Shown here: in pieces, positions 13,101 to 23,722 of the stretch
Layout: each line of letters opens with the position of its first letter
Numbering within the stretch: the stretch's first letter is position 1
Assembly (NCBI RefSeq): GCF_050948175.1
Contig: NC_135206.1
Location: 372,001 to 436,000, forward strand
DNA from: Xylocopa sonorina
Lineage: Eukaryota; Arthropoda; Insecta; Hymenoptera; Apidae
Length of the DNA: 64,000 nt
Reading direction: 5' to 3'
Translations under genes and position numbers: made by a program
The notes under the pieces: generated by a model
The model's database searches: none
Told to the model about the DNA's origin: nothing
The model's input: the letters and a program-made list of their open reading frames with translations, nothing else

Positions 13101-16100
13101 AATATTATATCTTATATCGAAACATAGAAGTGAGATGCGATATCGCTGTTTAAGAAGCACTAGAACTCTATTGCTACGATGCGTAGACATCTGCAAATGT
13201 TATTTCCTAGCACGGAGGTGTCGCATTTACATTCATTTGAAGTGTAGACGAGATATACATAACACTGCACAATGAATATTATATTTTATCATGATACATA
13301 GAAATGAGATGCGATATCGTGATTTTAGAAGCATTAGAACTCTACAGTTTCGATATGTAGACATCTGCAAACGCTACTTCCTAGCAAGGAGGAGTCGCAT
13401 TTACATTCTTTTGAAGTGAATACGAGGTATAAATGACTCTTCGCAATGAATATTATATCCTATCATGAAACATAGAAATGAGTTGCGATATTGCGATTTA
13501 AGAGGCATTAGAACAATATTGCTTCGATACGTAGAAACCGGCAAACGCTATGTCCTAGCAAGTATGTCTCGCATTTACATTCTTTTGATGTGAATACGAG
13601 GTATACATGACACTCCACGATGAATATTATATCTTATCATGAGACACAGAAATGAGTTGTGATATCGCGATTTAAAGAGCATTAGTACTCCATTGTTACG
13701 ATACGTAGACATCTACGAACACTATTTCCTAGCAAGGATGTGTCGCAGTTACATTCTTTTGAAGTGAATGCGAGGTATACATAACACTACACTATGAATA
13801 TTATATCTTATCATGAAACATAGATATGGGATGCGTCATTCCGTTTTACGGAGCATTAGAACTCAATTGCATCAATACGTAGAGATCTGCAAACGTTATT
13901 TCCTAGCAAGGAAGTGTCGTATTTACATTCATTTGAAGTGTATGCGAGGTATAAGTGACACTTCGCAATGAATAATATATCTTATCATGAAACATAGAAA
14001 TGGGATGCGATATTGCGATTTAAAAAGCATTTGAACTCTATTGCTACGATACGTAGACATCTGCAAAGGCTATTTCTAGCAAGCAAGTGTCGCATTTACA
14101 TTCTATTGATGTGAATACGAGGTATACCTGACACGTCGCAATGAATATTATATCTCATCATGAAACATAGAAATGTGATGCGATGTCGCGTTTTAAGAAC
14201 CATTAGAACTATTGCTACGATACGTGCACCTCTGCAATCGCTATTTCCTAGGAAGGCAGGGAAGCAAATACATTCTTTTGAAGTGAATACGAGGTATACG
14301 TGATACTTCGCAATGAATATTATATCTTATCATGAAACATAGAAATGGGATGCGTCATCCCGTTTTACGGAGCATTAGAACTCAATTGCTTCAATACGTA
14401 GAGATCTGCAAACGTTATTCCCTAGCAAGCAAGTGTCGCATTTACATTCTATTGAAGTGAATACGAGGTATACATAACACTCCACAATGAATATTATATC
14501 TTATATCGAAACATAGAAGTGAGATGCGATATCGCTGTTTAAGAAGCACTAGAACTCTATTGCTACGATGCGTAGACATCTGCAAATGTTATTTCCTAGC
14601 ACGGAGGTGTCGCATTTACATTCATTTGAAGTGTAGACGAGATATACATAACACTGCACAATGAATATTATATTTTATCATGATACATAGAAATGAGATG
14701 CGATATCGTGATTTTAGAAGCATTAGAACTCTACAGTTTCGATATGTAGACATCTGCAAACGCTACTTCCTAGCAAGGAGGAGTCGCATTTACATTCTTT
14801 TGAAGTGAATACGAGGTATAAATGACTCTTCGCAATGAATATTATATCCTATCATGAAACATAGAAATGAGTTGCGATATTGCGATTTAAGAGGCATTAG
14901 AACAATATTGCTTCGATACGTAGAAACCGGCAAACGCTATGTCCTAGCAAGTATGTCTCGCATTTACATTCTTTTGATGTGAATACGAGGTATACATGAC
15001 ACTCCACGATGAATATTATATCTTATCATGAGACATAGAAATGAGTTGTGATATCGCGATTTAAAGAGCATTAGTACTCCATTGTTACGATACGTAGACA
15101 TCTACGAACACTATTTCCTAGCAAGGATGTGTCGCAGTTACATTCTTTTGAAGTGAATGCGAGGTATACATAACACTACACTATGAATATTATATCTTAT
15201 CATGAAACATAGATATGGGATGCGTCATCCCGTTTTACGGAGCATTAGAACTCAATTGCATCAATACGTAGAGATCTGCAAACGTTATTTCCTAGCAAGG
15301 AAGTGTCGTATTTACATTCATTTGAAGTGTATGCGAGGTATAAGTGACACTTCGCAATGAATAATATATCTTATCATGAAACATAGAAATGGGATGCGAT
15401 ATTGCGATTTAAAAAGCATTTGAACTCTATTGCTACGATACGTAGACATCTGCAAAGGCTATTTCTAGCAAGCAAGTGTCGCATTTACATTCTATTGATG
15501 TGAATACGAGGTATACCTGACACGTCGCAATGAATATTATATCTCATCATGAAACATAGAAATGTGATGCGATGTCGCGTTTTAAGAACCATTAGAACAA
15601 TTGCTACGATACGTGCACCTCTGCAATCGCTATTTCCTAGGAAGGCAGGGAAGCAAATACATTCTTTTGAAGTGAATACGAGGTATACGTGATACTTCGC
15701 AATGAATATTATATCTTATCATGAAACATAGAAATGGGATGCGTCATCCCGTTTTACGGAGCATTAGAACTCAATTGCTTCAATACGTAGAGATCTGCAA
15801 ACGTTATTCCCTAGCAAGCAAGTGTCGCATTTACATTCTATTGAAGTGAATACGAGGTATACATAACACTCCACAATGAATATTATATCTTATATCGAAA
15901 CATAGAAGTGAGATGCGATATCGCTGTTTAAGAAGCACTAGAACTCTATTGCTACGATGCGTAGACATCTGCAAATGTTATTTCCTAGCAAGGAAGTGTC
16001 GCATTTACATTCATTTGAAGTGTAGACGAGATATACATAACACTGCACAATGAATATTATATCTTATCATGATACATAGAAATGAGATGCGATATCGTGA

Positions 16101-19100
16101 TTTTAGAAGCATTAGAAATCTACAGTTTCGATATGTAGACATCTGCAAACGTTACTTCCTAGCAAGGAGGAGTCGCATTTACATTCTTTTGAAGTGAATA
16201 CGAGGTATAAATGACTCTTCGCAATGAATATTATATCCTATCCTGAAACATAGAAATGAGATGCGATATCGCAATTTAAGAAGCATTAGAACTCTATTGC
16301 TTTGATACAGAGACATCTTCAACCGCTATTTCCTAGCAAGGTAGTGTCGCATTTACATTCTTTTGAAGTGAATACGAGGTACACATGACACTTAGCAATG
16401 AATATTATATATTATCATGAAACATAGAAATGAGAAGCGATATCGCGTTTTGAGAAACATTAGAACCCTAATGCCACGATACATAGACATCTGAAAACGC
16501 TATTTCCTAGCAAGGAAGTGTCGCATTTACATTCTTTTGAATTGAATACGTGGTATACCTACGTCTCCACAATGAATATTATATCTGATCATGAAACATA
16601 GAATTGAGATGCGATATCGCTATTTATGAATCATTGGAGCTCTATTGCTTCGATACGGAGACACCTGCAAACGCTATTTCCTAGCAAGAAAGTGTCGCAT
16701 TTACATTCTTTTGAAGTGAATACGAGGTATACCTACGTCTCCACAATGAATATTATATCTTATCATGAAACATAGGAATGAGATGCGATATCGCGATTTA
16801 AAATGCATTAGAACTCTATTGCTACAACACGTAGACATCTGCAAACGCTATTTCGTGGGAAGGAAGTGTCGCATTTACATTCATTTGAAGTAAATACGAG
16901 GTATACATGACACTTCGCAATGAATTTTATATCTTATCATGAAACATAGGAATGAAATGCGATATCGCGTTTTAAATAGCGTTAGACCTCTATTGCTACG
17001 GTACGTAGACATCTGCAAACGCTACTTCTAGCGAGAAAGTGTCGCATTTAAATTCTTTTGAAGTGAATACCAGGTATATATAACACTGCACAATGAATAT
17101 TATATCCTACCATGAAGCATAGAAATGAGATGCGATATCCAGTTTTAAGAAGCATTAGACCTCTATTGCTCCGATACGTAGACATCTGCAAACGCTACTT
17201 CCTACCAAGGAAGTGTCGCATTTACATTCTTTTGGAAGGAATAAGAGCTATACATGACACTTCGCAACGAATATTATATCTTATCATACAACATAGAATT
17301 TAGATGCGACATCTCGTTATAAGAAGCATTAAAACTATATTGCTTCGATACGTAGACATTTGCGATCGCTAATTCCTAGCAAGGAAGTGTCGCAATTGAA
17401 TTCATTTGAAGTGTATGCGAGGTACACATGACACTTCGCAATGAATATTATATCTTGTTTGGAAACATGGAAATGAGATGCGATATCGCGATTTAAGAAG
17501 CACTAGAACTCCAATGCTACGATGCGTAGACATCTGCAAACGTTATTTCCTAGCAAGGAAGAGTCGCATTTACATTCCTTTGAAGTTAATACGAGGTATA
17601 CATGACACTTCCCAATGGATATTATATCTTATTATGAAACATAGAAATGAGATGCGATATCGCGTTTTGAGAAGCATTAGGACTCTATTGCTACGATACG
17701 TAGACATCTGCAAACGCTATTTCCTAGCAAGGAAATGTCCCATTTACATCCATTTAAAGTGTATGCGAGGTATACATAACAGTTCGCAATGAATATTATA
17801 TATTATCATGATACATAGGAATGAGATGCGATATCGCGAATTTACAATTTTAGAGCTCTATTGCCTCGATACGTAGACATCTGCAAACGCTATTTCCAAG
17901 CAAGGAAGTGTCGCATTTACATTCTTTTGAAGTGAATACGAGGTATACATAACACTCCACAATGAATATTATATATTATCATGAAACATAGTAATGAGTA
18001 GCGACATTGCGTTTTGAGAAGCATTGGGACTCTATTGCTACGATACGTAGACATCTGCAAACGCTATTTCCTAGCATGGAAGTGTCGCACTTACATTCGT
18101 TTCAAGTGAATACGAGGTATACATGACACTTCGCAATGAATATTACCTCTTATCATGAAACCTAGAATTGAGATGCGATATCGCGTTTTATGAAGTATTA
18201 GAAATCTATTGCTACGATACGTAGACATCTGCAATCGCTACATCCTAGCAAGGAAGTGTCGCATTTACATTCTTTTGAAGTGAATACAAGGTATACATGA
18301 CACTTCGCAATGAATATTATGTCTTGTCATGAAACATAGAAATAACGTTAGATATCGCGTTCTATGAGGCATTAGAACTCTATTGCTACGATACGTAGAC
18401 ATCTGCAAACGTTATTTCCTAGCAAGGAAGTGTCCCATTTACATCCGTTTAAAGTGTATGCGGGGTATACATAACAGTTCGCAATGAATATTATATCTTA
18501 TCATGAAACATAGAAATGAGAAGCGATATCGCGATATAAGAAGATCTGGAACTCTATTGGTACGATACGTAGACATCTGCAAACGCTATTTCCTAGCAAG
18601 GAAGGGTCGTATGTACATTTAATTAAAGTGAATGCGATGTATACATGACACTTCGCAATGAATATTATATATTATCATGAAACATATTAATGAGATGCGA
18701 TACCGCGAATTTACAAGTTTAGAACTCTATTGCCTCGATACGTAGACACCTGCAAACGCTATTTCCAGGCAAGGAAGTGTCGCATTTAAATTCTTTTGAA
18801 AGTAATACGAGGTATACATGACACTTCCCAATGAATATTATATCTCATTATGAAACATAGAAATGAGATGCGATATCGCGATTTGAGAAGCATTAGGACT
18901 CTATTGCTACGATACGTAGACATCTGCAAACACTATTTCCTAGCAAGGAACTGTCGCGTTCACATTCATTTGAAGTGTATGCGAGGTATACATGACACTT
19001 CGCAATGAATATTACATATTGTAATGAAACATAGAAATGAGATGCGATATCGCGATTTAGCAAGCTTTAGAACTCTATTGCTTCGGTACGTAGACATCTG

Positions 19101-19200
19101 CAAACGCTGTTTCCTAGCAAGGAAGTGTTGCAATTACATTCTTTTGAAAGGAATACGAGGTATACATGACACTTCGCAATGAATATTATATATTATCATG
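10118..19200 (-). repeat. 174-bp satellite, block 2, orientation B
   Basis: The monomers are reverse complements of block 1 (GATACGTAGACATCTGCAAACGC and ACTTCGCAATGAATATTATA on the + strand). The first few (10118-10900) are more divergent, the mirror of the decayed edge at 3600-6370. From 11171 to about 16258 the block is a higher-order repeat, listed separately. 16260-19200 holds independent monomers. Many carry the intact dyad CTACG-ATA-CGTAG and the palindrome GCGATATCGC. Confidence 0.97.
11171..16258 (-). repeat. Nine-monomer higher-order repeat with an 8-monomer variant
   Basis: The marker CGTGATACTTCGCAATG starts copies at 11171, 12736, 14299 and 15688, giving units of 1565, 1563 and 1389 bp. 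A second marker, GGGATGCGTCATCCCG (last base varies), occurs twice per unit (11393, 12263, 12958, 13828, 14347, 15217, 15735). Copies 1 and 2 place 222 bp between the first marker and GGGATGCGTC; copies 3 and 4 place 48 bp. Copies 3 and 4 have therefore lost exactly one monomer (174 bp). Copy 4 is partial and diverges near 16258. Between-copy identity looks far higher than between monomers. Confidence 0.9.
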
Positions 19201-19338
19201 TGTCACGTCCCGAGGTGCGGTTGCGCTCGCAACGGTGGCACAAAGTCGTAACCGTTCCCGAAAATAACGCGAATTGCGTCCGGACCGGGTTCGTTGGCGT
19301 TTCGGACTCGATAGAACGGTAATTAACACGAAACTTAC

Positions 19339-19682
19339 CTTGCGAAGGCTTGATTCCGCTGTCTGATTTCTCTTTCCAGGTACCCGGAGCGCCTTGGATC
19401 CGCAACCGGGATGGCGGCGGCGTACGGCTGGAACGGAGGTACGTCTACGGGAATAAGCGTCCAGGCGGGTTGACTCCGGCTGGCAGGTATCGGCGTTTGG
19501 CCCTGACGATTGGCGGCTCGTACGGGTCGTGCGGCGGAGGAAACCTCCTTCACAGGAACCAGGACTCGAACGTAGGAAATTGAATATTCTGGTGCATCAC
19601 CCACGTATTCCCGAGCGAGGCGACGAATGAACTCTCTCCTCCCCGCGCGTCGTGTACGTTTTGTCGGAGGTGCAAGGCTCAT
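19339..19682 (-). CDS. LTR-encoded leader exon with splice donor (LTR 1)
   Basis: This minus-strand frame starts at ATG 19682 (M-S-L-A-P-P-T-K-R-T-R-R). It is open for 344 nt and ends at AG|GTAAGT, with the donor at 19338-19333; unspliced, the next codon is a stop. The protein is basic at the start (K-R-T-R-R-A-G-R-R) and then proline/alanine-rich. LTR 3 has a homologous segment of 343 nt ending at the same kind of donor (33914-34256), so both exon length and donor are conserved. The exon lies downstream of the presumed transcription start and would sit at the 5' end of the genomic RNA. Likely role: an N-terminal extension spliced to gag. This is inference. A GTG codon at 19715 is in frame but is an unlikely eukaryotic start. 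Confidence 0.55.
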
Positions 19683-19717
19683 CGAGAATACTTGAACTTC
19701 GGTTGAGTACGGCACGG

Positions 19718-19820
19718 CTAAGCGTTGGTTCGCTCTAGCTTACCGGGATCGACCTGGGAGCAAGATATTCTGTACACGGTAGAAGTGAGGATGGAGCAAC
19801 TAAGCGCTGGTTCGCTCTAG
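19718..19820 (-). promoter_or_regulatory. Paired 21-bp motif upstream of the leader exon (LTR 1)
   Basis: Two copies of a motif with core AGAGCGAACCARCGCT (minus strand) occupy 19718-19738 and 19800-19820, 82 bp apart. LTR 3 has the same pair 80 bp apart. Each copy holds a small inverted repeat, AGCG...CGCT. It could be a protein site or a structured RNA element in the leader. The role is not determined. Confidence 0.6.
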
Positions 19821-20438
19821 TCGTCGAGCCTCAAGACTATCGCAGATGAGATATAGAATTAGAATAATCGCGAGCGTACCCATGGATTAGAATTAAGGAA
19901 TTGTATTTGAACTCGAATAAAGATACTTTGAATCTGGTAAAAATAACTATATTCTATGATTTCACTATACTAGATACACTTGACTAAATTCTAAGTTACT
20001 GACTAACGCTTACAATGAGAATTAGAAATAGTATGAAGTATCGAATGGACTCCGCTATGGGAGTATGGATAGAGACGAATGCATTAGAGCTAATTGCTCG
20101 TTGCGAATGAGCCTATTGCTCGGATCGAAAGCGCATCGTTCGGATGCTGGATTAGAAGTCCTTGGTTCGGAGGCGAGTTAGGAACCCTTCGGTTCGGAGG
20201 TGAGATAGGAACTGACTCTCGGATCTCGCGTCCGCGACCTCCTCGGGTCGCGCGGCGCGCGAGTCGCTGGGCCCTCGCAGTGGGGCGGACGGTCGGAGTA
20301 GGGCGGCCGCTCGGCCCTCGCGGTGGGGCGGCCGTTCGGAGTGGGGCGCGGTCCGCGTTGAGCGTGAGCCGCGAGCGTCGAGTGTGCGGGCGAGTGCAAC
20401 GGAACATAACCGTGCATGAATGAAATATATACATATAT

Positions 20439-20705
20439 TCACTTAAATCTAGGTGTGTGTTGGTGTGATTCGACCCAGTACGTGTCGGAGAGCTCCTCGC
20501 CCTCGTAATACGGGGTGAAGTCCTCCCCCTCGTGTGTGGAGATCGCGCGTGGGCGCGGCATGCTGCATCCTTCTTCCCTCTCGTACCTTTGCCTCCTTCT
20601 GTAGGGACGGCGAGTCGTCGGGTGGCCCGTGTGCAGGGGCTCCGGATACGGATGCTGGGGATGATGAGGTGGACGCCGGAGGGTGGCAGGCGGTACGCCT
20701 GACGT
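20439..20705 (-). CDS. LTR-embedded 88-codon frame (polyprotein tail) in LTR 1
   Basis: On the minus strand a frame begins within 4 nt of the LTR edge and runs 88 codons to TGA. It starts T-S-G-V-P-P-A-T-L-R-R, is rich in Pro, His and Arg, then turns acidic (G-E-D-F-T-P-Y-Y-E-G-E-E). The frame at 32915-33181 in LTR 3 aligns along its whole length, has the same start and acidic core, and is also exactly 88 codons. There is no ATG at the LTR edge. The simplest reading is that in a full element the last internal ORF continues into the 3' LTR and ends here. An internal ATG at 20561 would give only 40 residues. Function unknown. Confidence 0.6.
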   Translation of the reverse strand, partial: TSGVPPATLRRPPHHPQHPYPEPLHTGHPTTRRPYRRRQRYEREEGCSMPRPRAISTHEGEDFTPYYEGEELSDTYWVESHQHTPRFK

Positions 20706-20709
20706 TACA

Positions 20710-23700
20710 CATGAAACATAGAAATGAGATGCGATATCGCAATTTAAGAAGCATTAGAACTCTATTGCATCGACACGTAGACATCTGCTAACGCTACTTC
20801 ATAGCAAGGAAGTGTCCCATTTACATTCTATTGAAGTGAATACGAGGTATACATAACACTGCACAATGTATATTATATGTTATCATGAAACATAGAAATG
20901 TGTTGAGATATGGCGACTTATGAAGCATTAGATGTCTACTGCTACGATACGTAGACATCTGAAAACGCTATTTCCTGGCAAGGAAGTGTCGCATTTACAT
21001 TCAATCGAAGTGTATGCTAGGTATACATGACACTAAGCAATGAATATTATATACTATCATGATACATAGAAAGGACAAACGATGTCGCGTCTTGAGAAGC
21101 ATTAGAGCACTAATGCTACGATACGTAGACATCTGCAAACGCTATTTCCTGGCAAGGAAGTGTCCCATTTACATTCTGTTGAAGTGAATACGAGGTACAC
21201 ATAACACTGCACAATGTATACTACATCTTATAATGAAACATAGAAATGTGTTGAGATATGGCGATTTATGAAGCCTTAGATATCTATTGCTCCGATACGT
21301 AGACATCTGCAAACGCTATTTCCAAGCACGGAAGTGTCGCATTTACATTCTTTTGAAGTGAATACGAGGTATGCATGACACTTCGCAATGAATATCATAT
21401 ATTATAATGAAACATAGAAATGAGAAGCTATATCTCGTTTTGAGATGAATTAGAACTCTAATGCCACGATACGTAGACATCTGCAAACGATATTTCCTAG
21501 CAACGAACTGTCGCATTCACATTCATTTGCAGTGTATGCGAGGTATACATGACACTTCGCAATGAATATTATATATTATCATGAAACATAGGTATGAAAT
21601 GCGATGTCGCGTATTAGCAAGCTTTAGAAGTCTATTGCTTCGATACGTAGACATCAGCAAACGCTATTTCCTTGCAAGGAAGTGTCGCATTTACATTCAT
21701 TTTAAGTGTATGCTAGGTATACATGACACTAAGCAATGAATATTATATACTATCATGATACATAGAAAGGACAAACGATGTCGCGTCTTGAGAAGCATTA
21801 GAGCACTAATGCTACGATACGTAGACATCTGCAAACGCTATTTCCTGGCAAGGAAGTGTCCCATTTACATTCTGTTGAAGTGAATACGAGGTACACATAA
21901 CACTGCACAATGTATATTACATCTTATAATGAAACATAGAAATGTGTTGAGATATGGCGATTTATGAAGCCTTAGATATCTATTGCTCCGATACGTAGAC
22001 ATCTGCAAACGCTATTTCCAAGCACGGAAGTGTCGCATTTACATTCTTTTGAAGTGAATACGAGGTATGCATGACACTTCGCAATGAATATCATATATTA
22101 TAATGAAACATAGAAATGAGAAGCTATATCTCGTTTTGAGATGAATTAGAACTCTAATGCCACGATACGTAGACATCTGCAAACGATATTTCCTAGCAAG
22201 GAACTGTCGCATTCACATTCATTTGCAGTGTATGCGAGGTATACATGACACTTCGCAATGAATATTATATATTATCATGAAACATAGGTATGAAATGCGA
22301 TGTCGCGTATTAGCAAGCTTTAGAAGTCTATTGCTTCGATACGTAGACATCAGCAAACGCTATTTCCTTGCAAGGAAGTGTCGCATTTACATTCATTTTA
22401 AGTGTATGCGAGGTATGCATGACACTTCGCAATGAATATTATATACTATCATGATACATAGAAAGGACAAACGATGTCGCGTCTTGAGAAGCATTAGAGC
22501 ACTAATGCTACGATACGTAGACATCTGCAAACGCTATTTCCTGGCAAGGAAGTGTCCCATTTACATTCTGTTGAAGTGAATACGAGGTACACATAACACT
22601 GCACAATGTATATTACATCTTATAATGAAACATAGAAATGTGTTGAGATATGGCGATTTATGAAGCATTAGATATCTATTGCTCCGATACGTAGACATCT
22701 GCAAACGCTATTTCCAAGCACGGAAGTGTCGCATTTACATTCTTTTGAAGTGAATACGAGGTATGCATGACACTTCGCAATGAATATCATATATTATAAT
22801 GAAACATAGAAATGAGAAGCTATATCTCGTTTTGAGATGAATTAGAACTCTAATGCCACGATACGTAGACATCTGCAAACGATATTTCCTAGCAAGGAAC
22901 TGTCGCATTCACATTCATTTGCAGTGTATGCGAGGTATACATGACACTTCGCAATGAATATTATATATTATCATGAAACATAGAAGTGAGATGCGATATG
23001 ACGATTTAAGAAGCATAAGAATTCTATTGCTTCGATACGTAGACATCTGCAAACGCTATTTCCTTGCAAGGAAGTGTCGCATTTACATTCATTTTAAGTG
23101 TATGCGAGGTATGCATGACACTTCGCAATGAATATTATATATTATCATGAAACATAGAAATGAGATGCGATATCGCGATTTAAGATGCATTAGAACTCTA
23201 TTGCTTCGATACGTAGACATCTGCAAACGCTATTTCCTAGCAAGGAAGTGTCGCATTTACGTTCCTTTGAAGTGAATACGAGGTATACATGAGACTTCGC
23301 AATGAGCACTATATCTTATCATGAAACATAGGAATGAGATGCGATATCGCGATTTAAGCAGCATTAGAACTCTATGGCCACGATACATAGACATCTGCAA
23401 GCGGTACTTCCTAACATGGAACTGTCGCATTTACATTCTTTTGAATTGAATACGAGGTATACATGACACTTCGCAATGAATATTATATCTTATCATGAAA
23501 CATAGAAGTGAGATGCGATATGACGATTTAAGAAGCACAAGAATTCTATTGCTTCGATACGTAGACATCTGCAAACGCTATTTCCTAGCAAGGAAGTGTC
23601 ACATTTACATTCATTTTAAGTGTATGCGAGGTATGCATGACACTTCGCAATGAATATTATATATTATCATGAAACATAGAAATGAGATGCGATATTGCGT

Positions 23701-23717
23701 TTTAAGAAGCATTAGAA
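20710..23717 (-). repeat. 174-bp satellite, block 2 continued, orientation B
   Basis: The same monomer and orientation as 10118-19200 resume after the LTR, starting with the duplicated CATG. The block ends where the reading GCATTAGAAC joins ACTTCAAATGAATG of the opposite strand. It contains the 4-monomer repeat listed separately. Confidence 0.96.
20980..22977 (-). repeat. Four-monomer higher-order repeat, 696 bp, about 2.9 copies
   Basis: The marker GACAAACGATGTCGCGTC starts at 21074, 21770 and 22466, exactly 696 bp (4 x 174) apart. The four monomers of each unit are near-identical between copies, including the rare variants AGCTATATCTCG and GTGTTGAGATATGGCG. The third copy loses its fourth monomer near 22977, where a different variant (GAAGTGAGATGCGATATGACG) takes over. 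Confidence 0.9.
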
Positions 23718-23722
23718 CACTT
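23712..23722. other. Satellite strand-switch junction 1 (B to A)
   Basis: A B monomer stops at GCATTAGAAC (normally followed by TCTATTG). It continues directly as the A-strand ACTTCAAATGAATG (normally preceded by ATTC). The two bases AC belong to both sides. No foreign sequence lies between. Confidence 0.9.

Larger units (their letters stand above)
19201..20709 (-). mobile_element. Solo LTR 1 of a Ty3/Gypsy-type element (1509 bp)
   Basis: The element interrupts a satellite monomer cleanly. CATG at 19197-19200 is repeated at 20710-20713, a 4-bp target duplication typical of Ty3/Gypsy integration. Read on the minus strand it starts TGTAACGTCAGG and ends GGGACGTGACA, the TG...CA ends of an LTR. 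The insertion at 32911-34405 is a diverged relative in the opposite orientation, sharing coding segments, GC-rich core and paired motifs. No internal region or second LTR is present, so it is a solo LTR, usually left by LTR-LTR recombination. A CpG-rich stretch (about 20210-20400) stands out against the AT-rich satellite and contains imperfect tandem repeats of about 37-42 bp. Confidence 0.9.

Noticed and set aside
20094..20442. Four overlapping 79-114-codon frames on both strands of LTR 1
   Set aside because: These arise from the stop-poor CpG-rich core; frames conflict with each other and are not kept in LTR 3.
19201..20709. Reading LTR 1 and the 32911-37717 element as the two LTR ends of one large element
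   Set aside because: They are in opposite orientation, clearly diverged, and LTR 1 has its own 4-bp target duplication.
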